From contig JAQGMS010000079.1 in the NCBI GenBank assembly GCA_028292245.1, positions 1 through 64,000 of the forward strand: a stretch of 64,000 nucleotides of DNA. Reading direction: 5' to 3'. Numbering within the stretch: position 1 is the first letter of the stretch; every line of letters begins with the position of its first letter. The notes under the pieces are model-generated. The model made no database searches. It was not told where the DNA came from and saw only the letters and a list, made by a program, of their open reading frames with translations. This document shows positions 8,716 to 16,587 of the stretch, piece after piece. Origin of the DNA: Ramlibacter sp. Lineage in GTDB: Bacteria; Pseudomonadota; Gammaproteobacteria; Burkholderiales; Burkholderiaceae_C. The translations under genes and the position numbers were made by a program.

Positions 8716-8729
8716 ATACGCATGTGTAC
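8716..8729. promoter_or_regulatory. Putative MarR operator, site A
   Basis: ATACGCATGTGTAC fits ATA-NN-CATG-NN-TAC. It lies within a longer imperfect palindrome (TATAG...CACAT / ATGTG...CTATA, about 8703-8733). It is in the gap between divergent operon A and the reductase gene, so one bound dimer could control both. Five similar sites occur elsewhere in the island. Confidence 0.55.
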
Positions 8730-8785
8730 TATATCAAAGCTTACTCTTTTGCAACTCGGGTAAAACCTCTATGGAGACGTTGTCG

Positions 8786-9793
8786 ATGAAACCGATCAAC
8801 CGCCAGGTACTGCTGGCTTCCCGCCCGGACGGCATTCCGCAAGCGGAACATTTCCTCATTGCGGAAACACCCGTCCCCCAACCCCGCGCGGGCCAGGTGC
8901 TGATCCGCAATGAGTGGCTGTCGGTCGAGCCGGCCATGCGCGGCTGGGTGAGCGCGGTGGCCAACTACTCCGAACCCGTCGCCATCGATGCCGTGATGCG
9001 ATCATTCGCGGCCGGTCGCATCGTCCAGTCGGAACACCCCGATTGGCCGGTCGGAACGCCCGTTACCGGTCTGTTCGGCTGGCAGGATTACGCCGTCGTC
9101 GACCCTTCCGGCATCCAGCGCAGGATCGAGGAGACCGACCTGCCCCTGTCGACTGCCTTGGGTGTCCTCGGCATCAACGGGGTTACGGCCCACTATGGCC
9201 TGCTTCAGCTCGGCCAACCCAAGGCCGGCGAAACGGTGGTCGTTTCGACAGCCGCCGGGTCGGTCGGCTCGTGCGTCGGACAGATCGCGAAGCTGAAGGG
9301 TTGCCGCACCGTGGGCATCACGGGCGGCGAGACCAAGCGGCAGCTGTGCCTGGATCGATTTGGCTACGACGACGCGCTCGACTACAAGGCGCCCGCCCTT
9401 GCCCAGCGCCTCGAGAACGCCTGTGCGGGCGGGGTTGACGTCTACTACGACAACACGGCCGGCGAAATCAGTGACGCTGTGATGGCGCGGTTGAACGTCG
9501 GTGCCCGCGTCGTCATCTGCGGTACCGCTTCGGTCTCGAACTGGACCCCCTCTCCCCAAGGGCCACGTGTCGAGCGGCACCTCCTGGTCAAGCGTGCACG
9601 GATGCAGGGATTCGTCATCTTCGACCACCCCGACTACTACGCGGGTGCCCGGGCCGACCTGGCCGGGTGGCTGCGCGAAGGGCGGCTTGAATATGTCGAG
9701 GAGGTGCTCGAAGGAATCGAACGTGCGCCCGATGCAATTGCCGGCCTCTATCGGGGCGAGAACCTGGGCAAGCGCCTGATCAGCATCGCATGA
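8786..9793 (+). CDS. Zinc-independent MDR-type NADP-dependent oxidoreductase
   Basis: 335 residues from the chosen start. It belongs to the medium-chain reductases that reduce activated C=C bonds (CurA/prostaglandin-reductase type). The nucleotide motif AAGSVGSCVGQ lies near 150, and the cysteine cluster of zinc alcohol dehydrogenases is absent. The start at 8786 has GGAG ten bases upstream; an in-frame ATG at 8771 lacks such a site. It is transcribed away from operon A across an intergenic region with putative operator A, and its stop faces the CoA-transferase stop 4 bases on. It may reduce an enoyl-CoA or enone intermediate. Confidence 0.85.
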   Translation: MKPINRQVLLASRPDGIPQAEHFLIAETPVPQPRAGQVLIRNEWLSVEPAMRGWVSAVANYSEPVAIDAVMRSFAAGRIVQSEHPDWPVGTPVTGLFGWQDYAVVDPSGIQRRIEETDLPLSTALGVLGINGVTAHYGLLQLGQPKAGETVVVSTAAGSVGSCVGQIAKLKGCRTVGITGGETKRQLCLDRFGYDDALDYKAPALAQRLENACAGGVDVYYDNTAGEISDAVMARLNVGARVVICGTASVSNWTPSPQGPRVERHLLVKRARMQGFVIFDHPDYYAGARADLAGWLREGRLEYVEEVLEGIERAPDAIAGLYRGENLGKRLISIA

Positions 9794-9797
9794 GCGA

Positions 9798-11036
9798 TCA
9801 GAGGGCGCCCCGAATCAGGTCCCACGCATTGGCCAGCGCGGCGCGATGGTCCGGCGCGGCGATGGCGATCAACGCCTCGGCGCGCCGGTCCATCGACAAA
9901 TCCCGGATTTCCGCCACGCCGTATTCCGTGACCACGGCATCAGCGAGGTAGCGCGGCAACGTGCACAGGGATTGCCCGTCGAGTGCGGTAACGATCCGCG
10001 AAACCGCGCCCTTCCTGGCTGTGGCCGGAAGGCAGATGATCACCCTTCCACCTGGCGAACGCAGGGCGCCCTGGGCGAAGGCAGGCAGGCCCCCGGCGCC
10101 GGCCTGCAGCGCACCAGAGGCCCGCTCCGAGTTGGCCTGCCCGAAGAGATCGACCTCGACCGCGCCGTTGACGGCGACGAACCTCGAAATGCGGCCGATC
10201 AGAGCCGGGTCGTGTGTGTGCCGGACGTCCGTCAGCCACAGCGACTCGAGTCCGGTCGCGAATGCCTGAAACTGCGCGTCGCCCAGCACGACGCCGGTCG
10301 TGATGCGGGCATCGCCATCCAGGGAACCGGCGGTCCACAAGGTCTGCAGGGCTCGCGCGACCATGCCTGTGTGCAGGCGAAGCATCCTGTGGGACCGCAA
10401 TGCTTCGGCCAGGCCCATGGGAACCGCGCCGATGCCGAACTGCAAGGTGTCGCCATCGCGCACCAGTTGCGCCGCGTTCGCCGCGATGCGCAACTCCGTC
10501 TCCCCGCCGCCTGCTTCGGCGTACTCGGCCACCGCCGCCGGCGTGTCGACATGGTCATCCAACTCCGAGAGGTGAACCCGGAAGCTGCCGCGCGTGCGTG
10601 GCAACTGGGGATTGATATGCGCGATCCGGCGTCTGGCACATGTCCACACCAACGGGAGAAAATCACTCGCCAGGCCGGGGCTGCACCAACCGTCGTTGTC
10701 CGGGGGGCTCAACTGGGCGATGGCAACGTCGGCCGGCGCCCCTTCGGCCAGGCAACGGGCCAGGCCTTGGTAGTCCAGCGGTAGCAGTTCCGCCCGGCCC
10801 TGCTTCAGTCCCTCCCTCACCTGGGGCGACATGAATGTGGCGATCAGCCGAGCCTGCGGATGGAGAGCCAGGTAGTCGGTGCGGTCGATGCCAGGAAACT
10901 GCACCCCCATGAACGTGACGCCGCGTGCGCGCTCGGGGTCGGCCATCAGCTCCTCGCGCAGCAGCGTCGACTCGGTGCTGAGGGTGCTGACCCACACCCG
11001 CTGCCCGGGCGCCAGGGCATCAACCAGGCGTTTCAT
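9798..11036 (-). CDS. Acetyl-CoA hydrolase/transferase-family CoA-transferase
   Basis: 412 residues. Members exchange CoA between acyl donors and acceptors, for example 4-hydroxybutyrate CoA-transferase. FGIGAVPMGLAEAL near 200 and the VNGAVEVDLFGQANSE segment near 290, where the family has its catalytic Glu, are both present. PAFAQGALRSPGGR then marks the C-terminal domain. It is the last gene of operon B and its start overlaps the MaoC gene by 17 bases. It could recover CoA from a product or activate the entering acid. Confidence 0.87.
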   Translation of the reverse strand: MKRLVDALAPGQRVWVSTLSTESTLLREELMADPERARGVTFMGVQFPGIDRTDYLALHPQARLIATFMSPQVREGLKQGRAELLPLDYQGLARCLAEGAPADVAIAQLSPPDNDGWCSPGLASDFLPLVWTCARRRIAHINPQLPRTRGSFRVHLSELDDHVDTPAAVAEYAEAGGGETELRIAANAAQLVRDGDTLQFGIGAVPMGLAEALRSHRMLRLHTGMVARALQTLWTAGSLDGDARITTGVVLGDAQFQAFATGLESLWLTDVRHTHDPALIGRISRFVAVNGAVEVDLFGQANSERASGALQAGAGGLPAFAQGALRSPGGRVIICLPATARKGAVSRIVTALDGQSLCTLPRYLADAVVTEYGVAEIRDLSMDRRAEALIAIAAPDHRAALANAWDLIRGAL

Positions 11037-11430
11037 GATCCCTCGGGCGAGAAACCCGCGCCTCGCCGTGGGCCACCTCGGTACCCGCTGCCGTTTCGGC
11101 GCGCACGGTGTAGCGACCCAAACCCTCCTCGATCCCGAGCAGGCTGGCTCGGAGTATCAACGCATCCCCGCGCAACGCAACGCCGGTGAATTGGGTCCGC
11201 AGCGCCCGGATACTCGCTGCACCGAATTGTTCAGTGAACATTCGGCCCACGTAGGCCATCGTCAGCATCCCGTGCACGACGGGCCGGTCGAAACCCGCTG
11301 CGCGAGCGGCATCGACGTCCAGGTGCATCGGGTTGTGATCGCCCGAAGAGGCCGCAAATAGCGAAAGGTCGACCGCCGTGACCGGGAGGCATTTCAGTTC
11401 GATCTCCTGGGGAAACTGGCTGGACGTCAT
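11020..11430 (-). CDS. Small MaoC-family hydratase subunit
   Basis: 136 residues. The catalytic stretch SSGDHNPMHLDVDAAR at about 28-43 holds the Asp and His of (R)-hydratases, and RPVVHGML follows. The gene overlaps its upstream neighbour by 4 bases and its downstream one by 17. The neighbour is a second half-size MaoC-like protein, so the pair probably forms a heteromeric hydratase in which this subunit carries the catalytic residues. Confidence 0.85.
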   Translation of the reverse strand: MTSSQFPQEIELKCLPVTAVDLSLFAASSGDHNPMHLDVDAARAAGFDRPVVHGMLTMAYVGRMFTEQFGAASIRALRTQFTGVALRGDALILRASLLGIEEGLGRYTVRAETAAGTEVAHGEARVSRPRDHETPG

Positions 11431-11879
11431 GATGCGGGGAGCCGGTTGCGCACGACGATGGTCTGGCGGCTGCTGGCAACGATCCGTCCATCCACGCGGT
11501 AGTGGGTGTCCACGACAACGAATGTCAACGCTCCGTCCTTCTTGTCGTAGATGTCAGCCACTGTTCGGGACACCCAGATGGGATCGCTGGCATAGAGGGG
11601 TTCAAGATACTCGAACGTCTGCTCCGCATGCATCACCCCCCGCAAGGGCACGCCCAGCAATTCCATCAAGGAGGCACTGCTGAAATGCTCGCCCTCGACC
11701 GCCTTGAGGAACGTAGGCGGCAGCGGGCGGGCCTCCAGACCCGCTTCGAGGGCGGCATCCAGATCGTGATAGACGGGGTCTGTCTCGCCGATGGCCTGGC
11801 AGAACAGCTTCACCCGCCAGGGATCGGTGTTGACCTCGGTCGGATCCGTTGTGAGGCCGATGCGAGTGCGTTCAATCAT
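11427..11879 (-). CDS. MaoC N-terminal-type (FAS1-like) dehydratase subunit
   Basis: 150 residues. The pattern VKLFCQAIGETDPVYHD then LPPTFLKAVEGE matches the MaoC_dehydrat_N type of hot-dog domain. These usually lack the full active site and pair with a catalytic partner. The start at 11879 was taken because it overlaps the hydratase stop (ATGA) and MIERTRIG begins the conserved part; 26 further residues upstream are unlike the family. The adjacent catalytic MaoC subunit at 11020 is the obvious partner. Confidence 0.82.
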   Translation of the reverse strand: MIERTRIGLTTDPTEVNTDPWRVKLFCQAIGETDPVYHDLDAALEAGLEARPLPPTFLKAVEGEHFSSASLMELLGVPLRGVMHAEQTFEYLEPLYASDPIWVSRTVADIYDKKDGALTFVVVDTHYRVDGRIVASSRQTIVVRNRLPAS

Positions 11880-13336
11880 GAGCTCGCCGTCCTCGGCTGC
11901 GTCGCCTGCCAGGTCATGGGCCCCCCGCTCCAGGCCGGGCTGACACCGGACAGGCACGCTGCGACGTCCACGAACTTCGTGTCGCGTGCTGCGGCAGGGA
12001 GTTCGCCAGCCAACAGGACCTGTCCCGGCAGGTCAAGTCCGCGCATGCGCTGGAGCATGCTCTTGGGTCCGGGAGTGCGCCATGCAAGCGAGCGCAACTG
12101 CGCCCCCAGCGCCGCCGCGAGCTCGATGGCCTGCGAGGCCGACCCAACGATCTCCACCACACGTCCATAGGGCCCATCGGGTGCAAGGATCATTGCGGTC
12201 GACGTCACATCGACAGCTGGCTCGTCAAGGACGCGCAAATCGATGCGGTAACGGCCGCCCTCATGGTCGACGAGCTCCAGGGTATCGGCCGCCAACGAGG
12301 ACTCAAAGGCCTGCGGCAATTTGATCCGCCGAAGCGCCTGCGCCCAGGCGCTTCGCTCCGGGCTGATCTGCCCGACGTTGACCTGCTCGATTCGACCCGA
12401 CGCTTGCGAGGCCAGTTCGCGCTCGGCGCGCAGACGGTCGAGGAACAGGGACCGGATCATGCATCCCGCGACCGGATCGAACATCAGGCGCAGGAACTGA
12501 TTCATTTCTTCGGCCGTCGCGTCAGAAAGCGGCATCCACGCGCCTCGCAACACACTGTCGATGATCGCTCCGTATGCAGGATAGTGGACGAAGTCATCGG
12601 TGCTGACGCCGAAACGCAGCGCGACCTCTTCTGCCGTGGTGTCGGGTGTACCGGGAACGTCGTTCTGCGCGAGTCGTGGGAACTTGCGGCGCGCGTCGTA
12701 CGGTTGGCCTTGCAACGTACGCGCGACGGATCGCGCCTCGTCCAGAAGCCTCGCCGATGGGACCGCCCTGGCGAAGATGCCCAGCCGGACGGCCGTTGCC
12801 GGGTCGACAGGTCGCCCGCCGAGCAGAAGCTCCAGGGCGGAATCGAATCCGGCCAGCCTGGGCAGTCTTTGGGTTCCGCCCGCGCCCGGCAGCAGGCCCC
12901 AGCGCACCTCCGGGACACCAAGTTGGGTTCGGGGGTCGTCGGTGACAACGCGCTCACGGCAGGCCATGGCCAACTCGAGTCCGCCCCCCAGCGCGATTCC
13001 ATTGACCGCGGCGACCCAGGGCTTGGGCGACGCCTCCAGCCGTACGAACTGCCGGCCCAACCGGCCGCACAGGTCGGACATCTGCTCACGGCTGAATGTT
13101 CGCGCGCTGTCGGTGAACCCGCGCACCATCTCCAGGTCGGCCCCCGCGAGGAAGCTGGACTTGGCGGACGTGATGACAACGCTCCTCACCGCCGGATCGG
13201 CCTCGACCCGATCCAGCACCTCATCCAGTGCGTCCATGAGGTCCGTAGAGAACACATTCATCGTGCGACCCGGCATGTCGATGGTCGCGAGCAAAACCCC
13301 GTCAGAAGCGAGTTCGCAGTGAATCAGATTGCTCAC
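11876..13336 (-). CDS. FadJ-like enoyl-CoA hydratase with a degenerate C-terminal dehydrogenase region
   Basis: 486 residues, compared with about 700 for full FadB/FadJ enzymes. Residues 1-190 form a crotonase domain with both catalytic Glu regions (GGGLELAMAC, then VPEVRWGLLPGAGGTQRL). After a linker, about 390-475 looks like a reduced 3-hydroxyacyl-CoA dehydrogenase part: GRVVEIVGSASQ resembles the LVEVI-G-T segment, and SPAWSGGPMTW resembles the terminal GFPRYRGGPM motif. The NAD-binding GxGxxG motif is absent. Hydratase activity is likely and dehydrogenase activity is not. It is coupled to the MaoC subunit gene by a 4-base overlap. Confidence 0.8.
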   Translation of the reverse strand: MSNLIHCELASDGVLLATIDMPGRTMNVFSTDLMDALDEVLDRVEADPAVRSVVITSAKSSFLAGADLEMVRGFTDSARTFSREQMSDLCGRLGRQFVRLEASPKPWVAAVNGIALGGGLELAMACRERVVTDDPRTQLGVPEVRWGLLPGAGGTQRLPRLAGFDSALELLLGGRPVDPATAVRLGIFARAVPSARLLDEARSVARTLQGQPYDARRKFPRLAQNDVPGTPDTTAEEVALRFGVSTDDFVHYPAYGAIIDSVLRGAWMPLSDATAEEMNQFLRLMFDPVAGCMIRSLFLDRLRAERELASQASGRIEQVNVGQISPERSAWAQALRRIKLPQAFESSLAADTLELVDHEGGRYRIDLRVLDEPAVDVTSTAMILAPDGPYGRVVEIVGSASQAIELAAALGAQLRSLAWRTPGPKSMLQRMRGLDLPGQVLLAGELPAAARDTKFVDVAACLSGVSPAWSGGPMTWQATQPRTASS

Positions 13337-13360
13337 AGTTTCTCCCCGTCTGCAGGCCGG

Positions 13361-14932
13361 TCAGCCCACGGCCCGGCCATTGCCCTGCCACATCGCATCG
13401 CGCAGCACCCGCTTCAGGATCTTGCCGGTCGCGCTGACAGGCAAGGCGTCGGCGAACTGGAATTCCTTGGGGACCTTGTAGCCTGCGATCAGGCCCCGGC
13501 AATGCTGATTCAATTCTTCCGCCGTGGCGCTACTGCCCTTCTTGAGGACGACCACCGCCAGGACTTTCTCGCCCCAGCGCGGGTCCGGCACGCCGATGGC
13601 CGCGGACATCGCGACGGCGGGGTGCTTGGCAAGCGCCTGCTCCACCTCGGCGGAGTAGACGTTCTCCCCGCCCGTGACGATCATGTCCTTCACCCGGTCG
13701 ACGATGTAGAGCAGGCCATCGCTCTTGTCGCGATATCCTGCATCCCCGGTTCGATACCAGCCGCTGTCGAGGACGGAGCCGGTAGCCTCGGGCTGATTGC
13801 GATAGCGCACGAAAAGTGCCGGTGAGCGGACCCTGAACTCGCCGATTTGCCCGTCCGGAAGTTCATCGCCGCCGCTATCGACCACCTTGAGCTCGATCAG
13901 GGGAAGCGGCGTTCCGCACGCCCTGAGCTTTTCTTCGTTGTGAAGGTCATGTTGCGCCGGGCGCAGGATTGTGATGGCGCCCAGGCTCTCGGTGGCGCCA
14001 TAGAACTGCATGAACTCGCACTTCATCTCGAGCATCGCGCGCTTGAGCAGCTGGGAGCTGATCGGCGACCCCGCATACATCGTCAGGCGCACCGCCGAGA
14101 AATCAGTGGCAGCTGCTGCCGGATGGTCCAGCATCATCTGGATCACCGTCGGCGCAAGAACGAGGATGGTGGGCCTGTCGCGTTGGATGATTTCCAGCAG
14201 CTTGCCCGGATCGAGGGCCGGAAGAATCGATACGGTCGATCCGTTGTACATGGACTGGATCGGCAGGCTCGCACCCAAGAGGTGGAAGTTGGGCATCACC
14301 ATGAGCAACACGTCATCGGCGCCCCACTGGAAAGCCGGCTCCAGGCTTTCGCACAGGCGCATGTAGTCCATCCCGCGGTGGGACATCTCCACGCCCTTGG
14401 CCTTGCCGGTCGTGCCCGACGTGTACATGAGCATCGCGATCGCGTCCGGCGAGGACGGCAGGCCCGGGTCCGAAGCTTCGCAGTCTCTCAGCCACGGACC
14501 CAAGCCGCTGTCAGCCTGGCTGGCGTCGAACATCACTACCTTCGGGACCTTGCTCGCGTTGGCAAGGACGGCGTCAAGCAGCGGCTTGAATTCCTTGTCC
14601 ACAAACACAATCACGGGGAGCGCGTCGTCCAGGATCGGAACGAGTTCCGCCGCGGCGAGCCGCCAGTTCAATGGCAGGGCCGTGCAGCCCGCCTTGCCTG
14701 CGCCGTACATGATCTCGAAGAAGGCGATGGAGTTCTTCCCGAGGAAGGCGATCACGGAATCGGGAGGCACTCCTTCCCGCTGAATGCCTCGGGCCACGCG
14801 ATTCGTCGTCTCGTCGAGTTCAAGGAACGTGACACGCCGTGCGCTCTCAATGAGAGCCGTCTTCTCCGGCGAAACCCTGGCACGGTACCGGACAATGTCC
14901 GGCACCGAATGAATGTCCGCGTGCAGCCACAT
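13361..14932 (-). CDS. AMP-forming acyl-CoA ligase (FadD-like)
   Basis: 523 residues. MLMYTSGTTGKAKGV near 175, the FYGATES motif near 330, the YRTGDAGYRD hinge region and the C-terminal catalytic Lys near 504 (ATGKILKRVL) are all present. It is a medium/long-chain or cyclic-acid CoA ligase lying between the BadI-like and FadJ-like genes. It may activate cyclohexanecarboxylate-type acids, as AliA does in Rhodopseudomonas, but that role is inferred from its neighbours only. Confidence 0.87.
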   Translation of the reverse strand: MWLHADIHSVPDIVRYRARVSPEKTALIESARRVTFLELDETTNRVARGIQREGVPPDSVIAFLGKNSIAFFEIMYGAGKAGCTALPLNWRLAAAELVPILDDALPVIVFVDKEFKPLLDAVLANASKVPKVVMFDASQADSGLGPWLRDCEASDPGLPSSPDAIAMLMYTSGTTGKAKGVEMSHRGMDYMRLCESLEPAFQWGADDVLLMVMPNFHLLGASLPIQSMYNGSTVSILPALDPGKLLEIIQRDRPTILVLAPTVIQMMLDHPAAAATDFSAVRLTMYAGSPISSQLLKRAMLEMKCEFMQFYGATESLGAITILRPAQHDLHNEEKLRACGTPLPLIELKVVDSGGDELPDGQIGEFRVRSPALFVRYRNQPEATGSVLDSGWYRTGDAGYRDKSDGLLYIVDRVKDMIVTGGENVYSAEVEQALAKHPAVAMSAAIGVPDPRWGEKVLAVVVLKKGSSATAEELNQHCRGLIAGYKVPKEFQFADALPVSATGKILKRVLRDAMWQGNGRAVG

Positions 14933-14964
14933 GATGGTTCCTCGGCGTGTCGGTCAGGCGGGAA

Positions 14965-15762
14965 TCACTGGACGAATTTCTTGAAATCGGGCTTGCGCCG
15001 CTCGTTGAACGCGCGCACACCCTCCTTCGATTCTTCGCTCTGGTAGTAGTGCTTCACGGTCTGGATGCCCAGGAAGCCGATGCCGCGAATGTTCTCCGTG
15101 TCGGCGTTGAACGAGCGCTTGGCGATGGTCAGCGCCGTCGGACTCATCTCGTTGATCTCCTTGCACCACTGGTCCACCTCGGCGTCCAGCTGGTCATGCG
15201 CAACGACCTTGTTGACCAGGCCCATCTTCTCGGCTTCGGCCGCGCTGTATTTGCGGCACAGGAACCAGATCTCGCGCGCCTTCTTCTCGCCGACGATGCG
15301 CGCCAGGTAGGCCGTACCCCAGCCCGGATCGACGGAACCGACCTTGGGGCCGACCTGGCCGAACACCGCCTTCTCGCTTGCGATGGTCAGGTCGCACAGG
15401 GTGGCGAACACGTTGCCACCGCCGATGGCGAAGCCCTGCACCTTGGCGATGGAGACCTTGCGCAGGTCACGCAAGGCCGTCTGCATCTCCTCGATCGGCA
15501 TACCGACGGTGCCGCGCGGCCCATACAGGCCGTCTTCGCTCATGTGAACTTTCTGGTCGCCGCCAGTGCAGAACGCCTTGTCACCGGCACCGGAAAGAAC
15601 CATCACGTTGGCGCTCTTCTCTTCGTCGGCGCGACGCAATGCGTCAATCAACTCCTCCAGCGTTTGCAGGCGGAAGGCGTTGTACACGTCGGGCCGGTTG
15701 ATGGTGACGCGCACGGTTCCGTCACGCACTTCGTAGAGGATGTCCTTGTATTCTTTGCTCAT
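14965..15762 (-). CDS. badI: 2-ketocyclohexanecarboxyl-CoA hydrolase-like ring-cleavage enzyme (BadI/MenB group)
   Basis: 265 residues of crotonase fold in the MenB/BadI subgroup. FCTGGDQKVH near 65, VGPKVGSVDPGWGTAYLAR near 150 and KKAREIWFLCRKY are diagnostic of that subgroup. BadI opens the ring of 2-ketocyclohexanecarboxyl-CoA to pimeloyl-CoA, whereas MenB closes a ring in menaquinone synthesis. The BadH-like gene is 15 bases upstream and no other men gene is present, which favours the BadI role. The exact substrate could be a substituted cyclohexane or terpene-derived ring. Confidence 0.78.
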   Translation of the reverse strand: MSKEYKDILYEVRDGTVRVTINRPDVYNAFRLQTLEELIDALRRADEEKSANVMVLSGAGDKAFCTGGDQKVHMSEDGLYGPRGTVGMPIEEMQTALRDLRKVSIAKVQGFAIGGGNVFATLCDLTIASEKAVFGQVGPKVGSVDPGWGTAYLARIVGEKKAREIWFLCRKYSAAEAEKMGLVNKVVAHDQLDAEVDQWCKEINEMSPTALTIAKRSFNADTENIRGIGFLGIQTVKHYYQSEESKEGVRAFNERRKPDFKKFVQ

Positions 15763-15777
15763 GTGGTGTTCTCCTGT

Positions 15778-16548
15778 CTATCCATGCATGGTCAGGCCGC
15801 CCGAGACGCTGATCGTCTGGCCGGTCATGAAGGCTGCGTCCGCGCTCGCCAGGAAGGCGACCAGGCCGGGGTAGTCGTCGGGCAATCCGATGCGGCCAAG
15901 CGGTACCCCCTTGACCATGGCATCCCGGATCTTCTGGCCTTGCTCGCCGGTCCCGACGAATGAGTCCATCGCGGGCGTGTCCGTCGGACCCGGGCAGACG
16001 GTGTTGACGGTGACGTTGCTGCGCGCGAGCTCACGGGCCAGTGCCTTGGCGAACGCGATGGTTGCGCCCTTGCAGCCCGAGTACACAACCTCACCGCTGG
16101 AGCCGACGCGGCCGGCGTCCGAGGCGATGTTGATGATGCGGCCGCTCTTGCGTGAAGCCATGCCCTGCGCCACGGCGTGGGTCATGTGCAGCGGCCCGAA
16201 CCAGTTGATGGCGGTGACCTTCTGCCAGAAGGCCGGTTCCGTCTTGAGGAACGGCATGGGGGTGTCCCAGCCGGCGTTGTTCACCAGGATGTCGGTGCCG
16301 CGACCCGTCTGCGTTTCGAAGTAGGCCACCGCGGCCGTTACCGCGGCATAGTCGGAAATGTCGCAGGTCGCGGGCACGGCCTTGCCGCCCTCGGCCTTGA
16401 TGGCGCTCACTGTCGCCGCGGCACTGTCCTTGTTGATGTCGAAGACGCCGACGGTGATGCCTTCGCCGGCCAGTCGGATCGCGATGGCGCGGCCAATGCC
16501 GCTGCCAGCACCTGTGACGATGGCGGTCTGGTCCTTGAGTCCTCTCAT
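15778..16548 (-). CDS. badH: 2-hydroxycyclohexanecarboxyl-CoA dehydrogenase-like SDR (BadH)
   Basis: 256 residues. TGAGSGIGRA near 13, NNAGWDTPMPFLKTEP near 90, NIASDAGRVGSSGE with the catalytic Ser near 140, then Tyr and Lys in VYSGCK, and VNTVCPGPTDTP near 185 are all present. These segments follow what I remember of Rhodopseudomonas BadH. BadH oxidises 2-hydroxycyclohexanecarboxyl-CoA to the 2-keto form, the substrate of BadI, which is encoded next. An AAGGAG ribosome site precedes the ATG at 16548. A general FabG-type role is less likely. Confidence 0.8.
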   Translation of the reverse strand: MRGLKDQTAIVTGAGSGIGRAIAIRLAGEGITVGVFDINKDSAAATVSAIKAEGGKAVPATCDISDYAAVTAAVAYFETQTGRGTDILVNNAGWDTPMPFLKTEPAFWQKVTAINWFGPLHMTHAVAQGMASRKSGRIINIASDAGRVGSSGEVVYSGCKGATIAFAKALARELARSNVTVNTVCPGPTDTPAMDSFVGTGEQGQKIRDAMVKGVPLGRIGLPDDYPGLVAFLASADAAFMTGQTISVSGGLTMHG

Positions 16549-16587
16549 GGAATCTCCTTAGATGAAAAATGAAAAGCTTGATTCGGG

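Noticed and set aside
12263..13825. Plus-strand open frame of 520 codons
   Set aside because: It crosses two real minus-strand genes (hydratase and ligase) and shows no family pattern.
14965..15762. MenB of menaquinone synthesis
   Set aside because: No other menaquinone gene is nearby and a BadH-like gene is adjacent, so BadI is the better reading.
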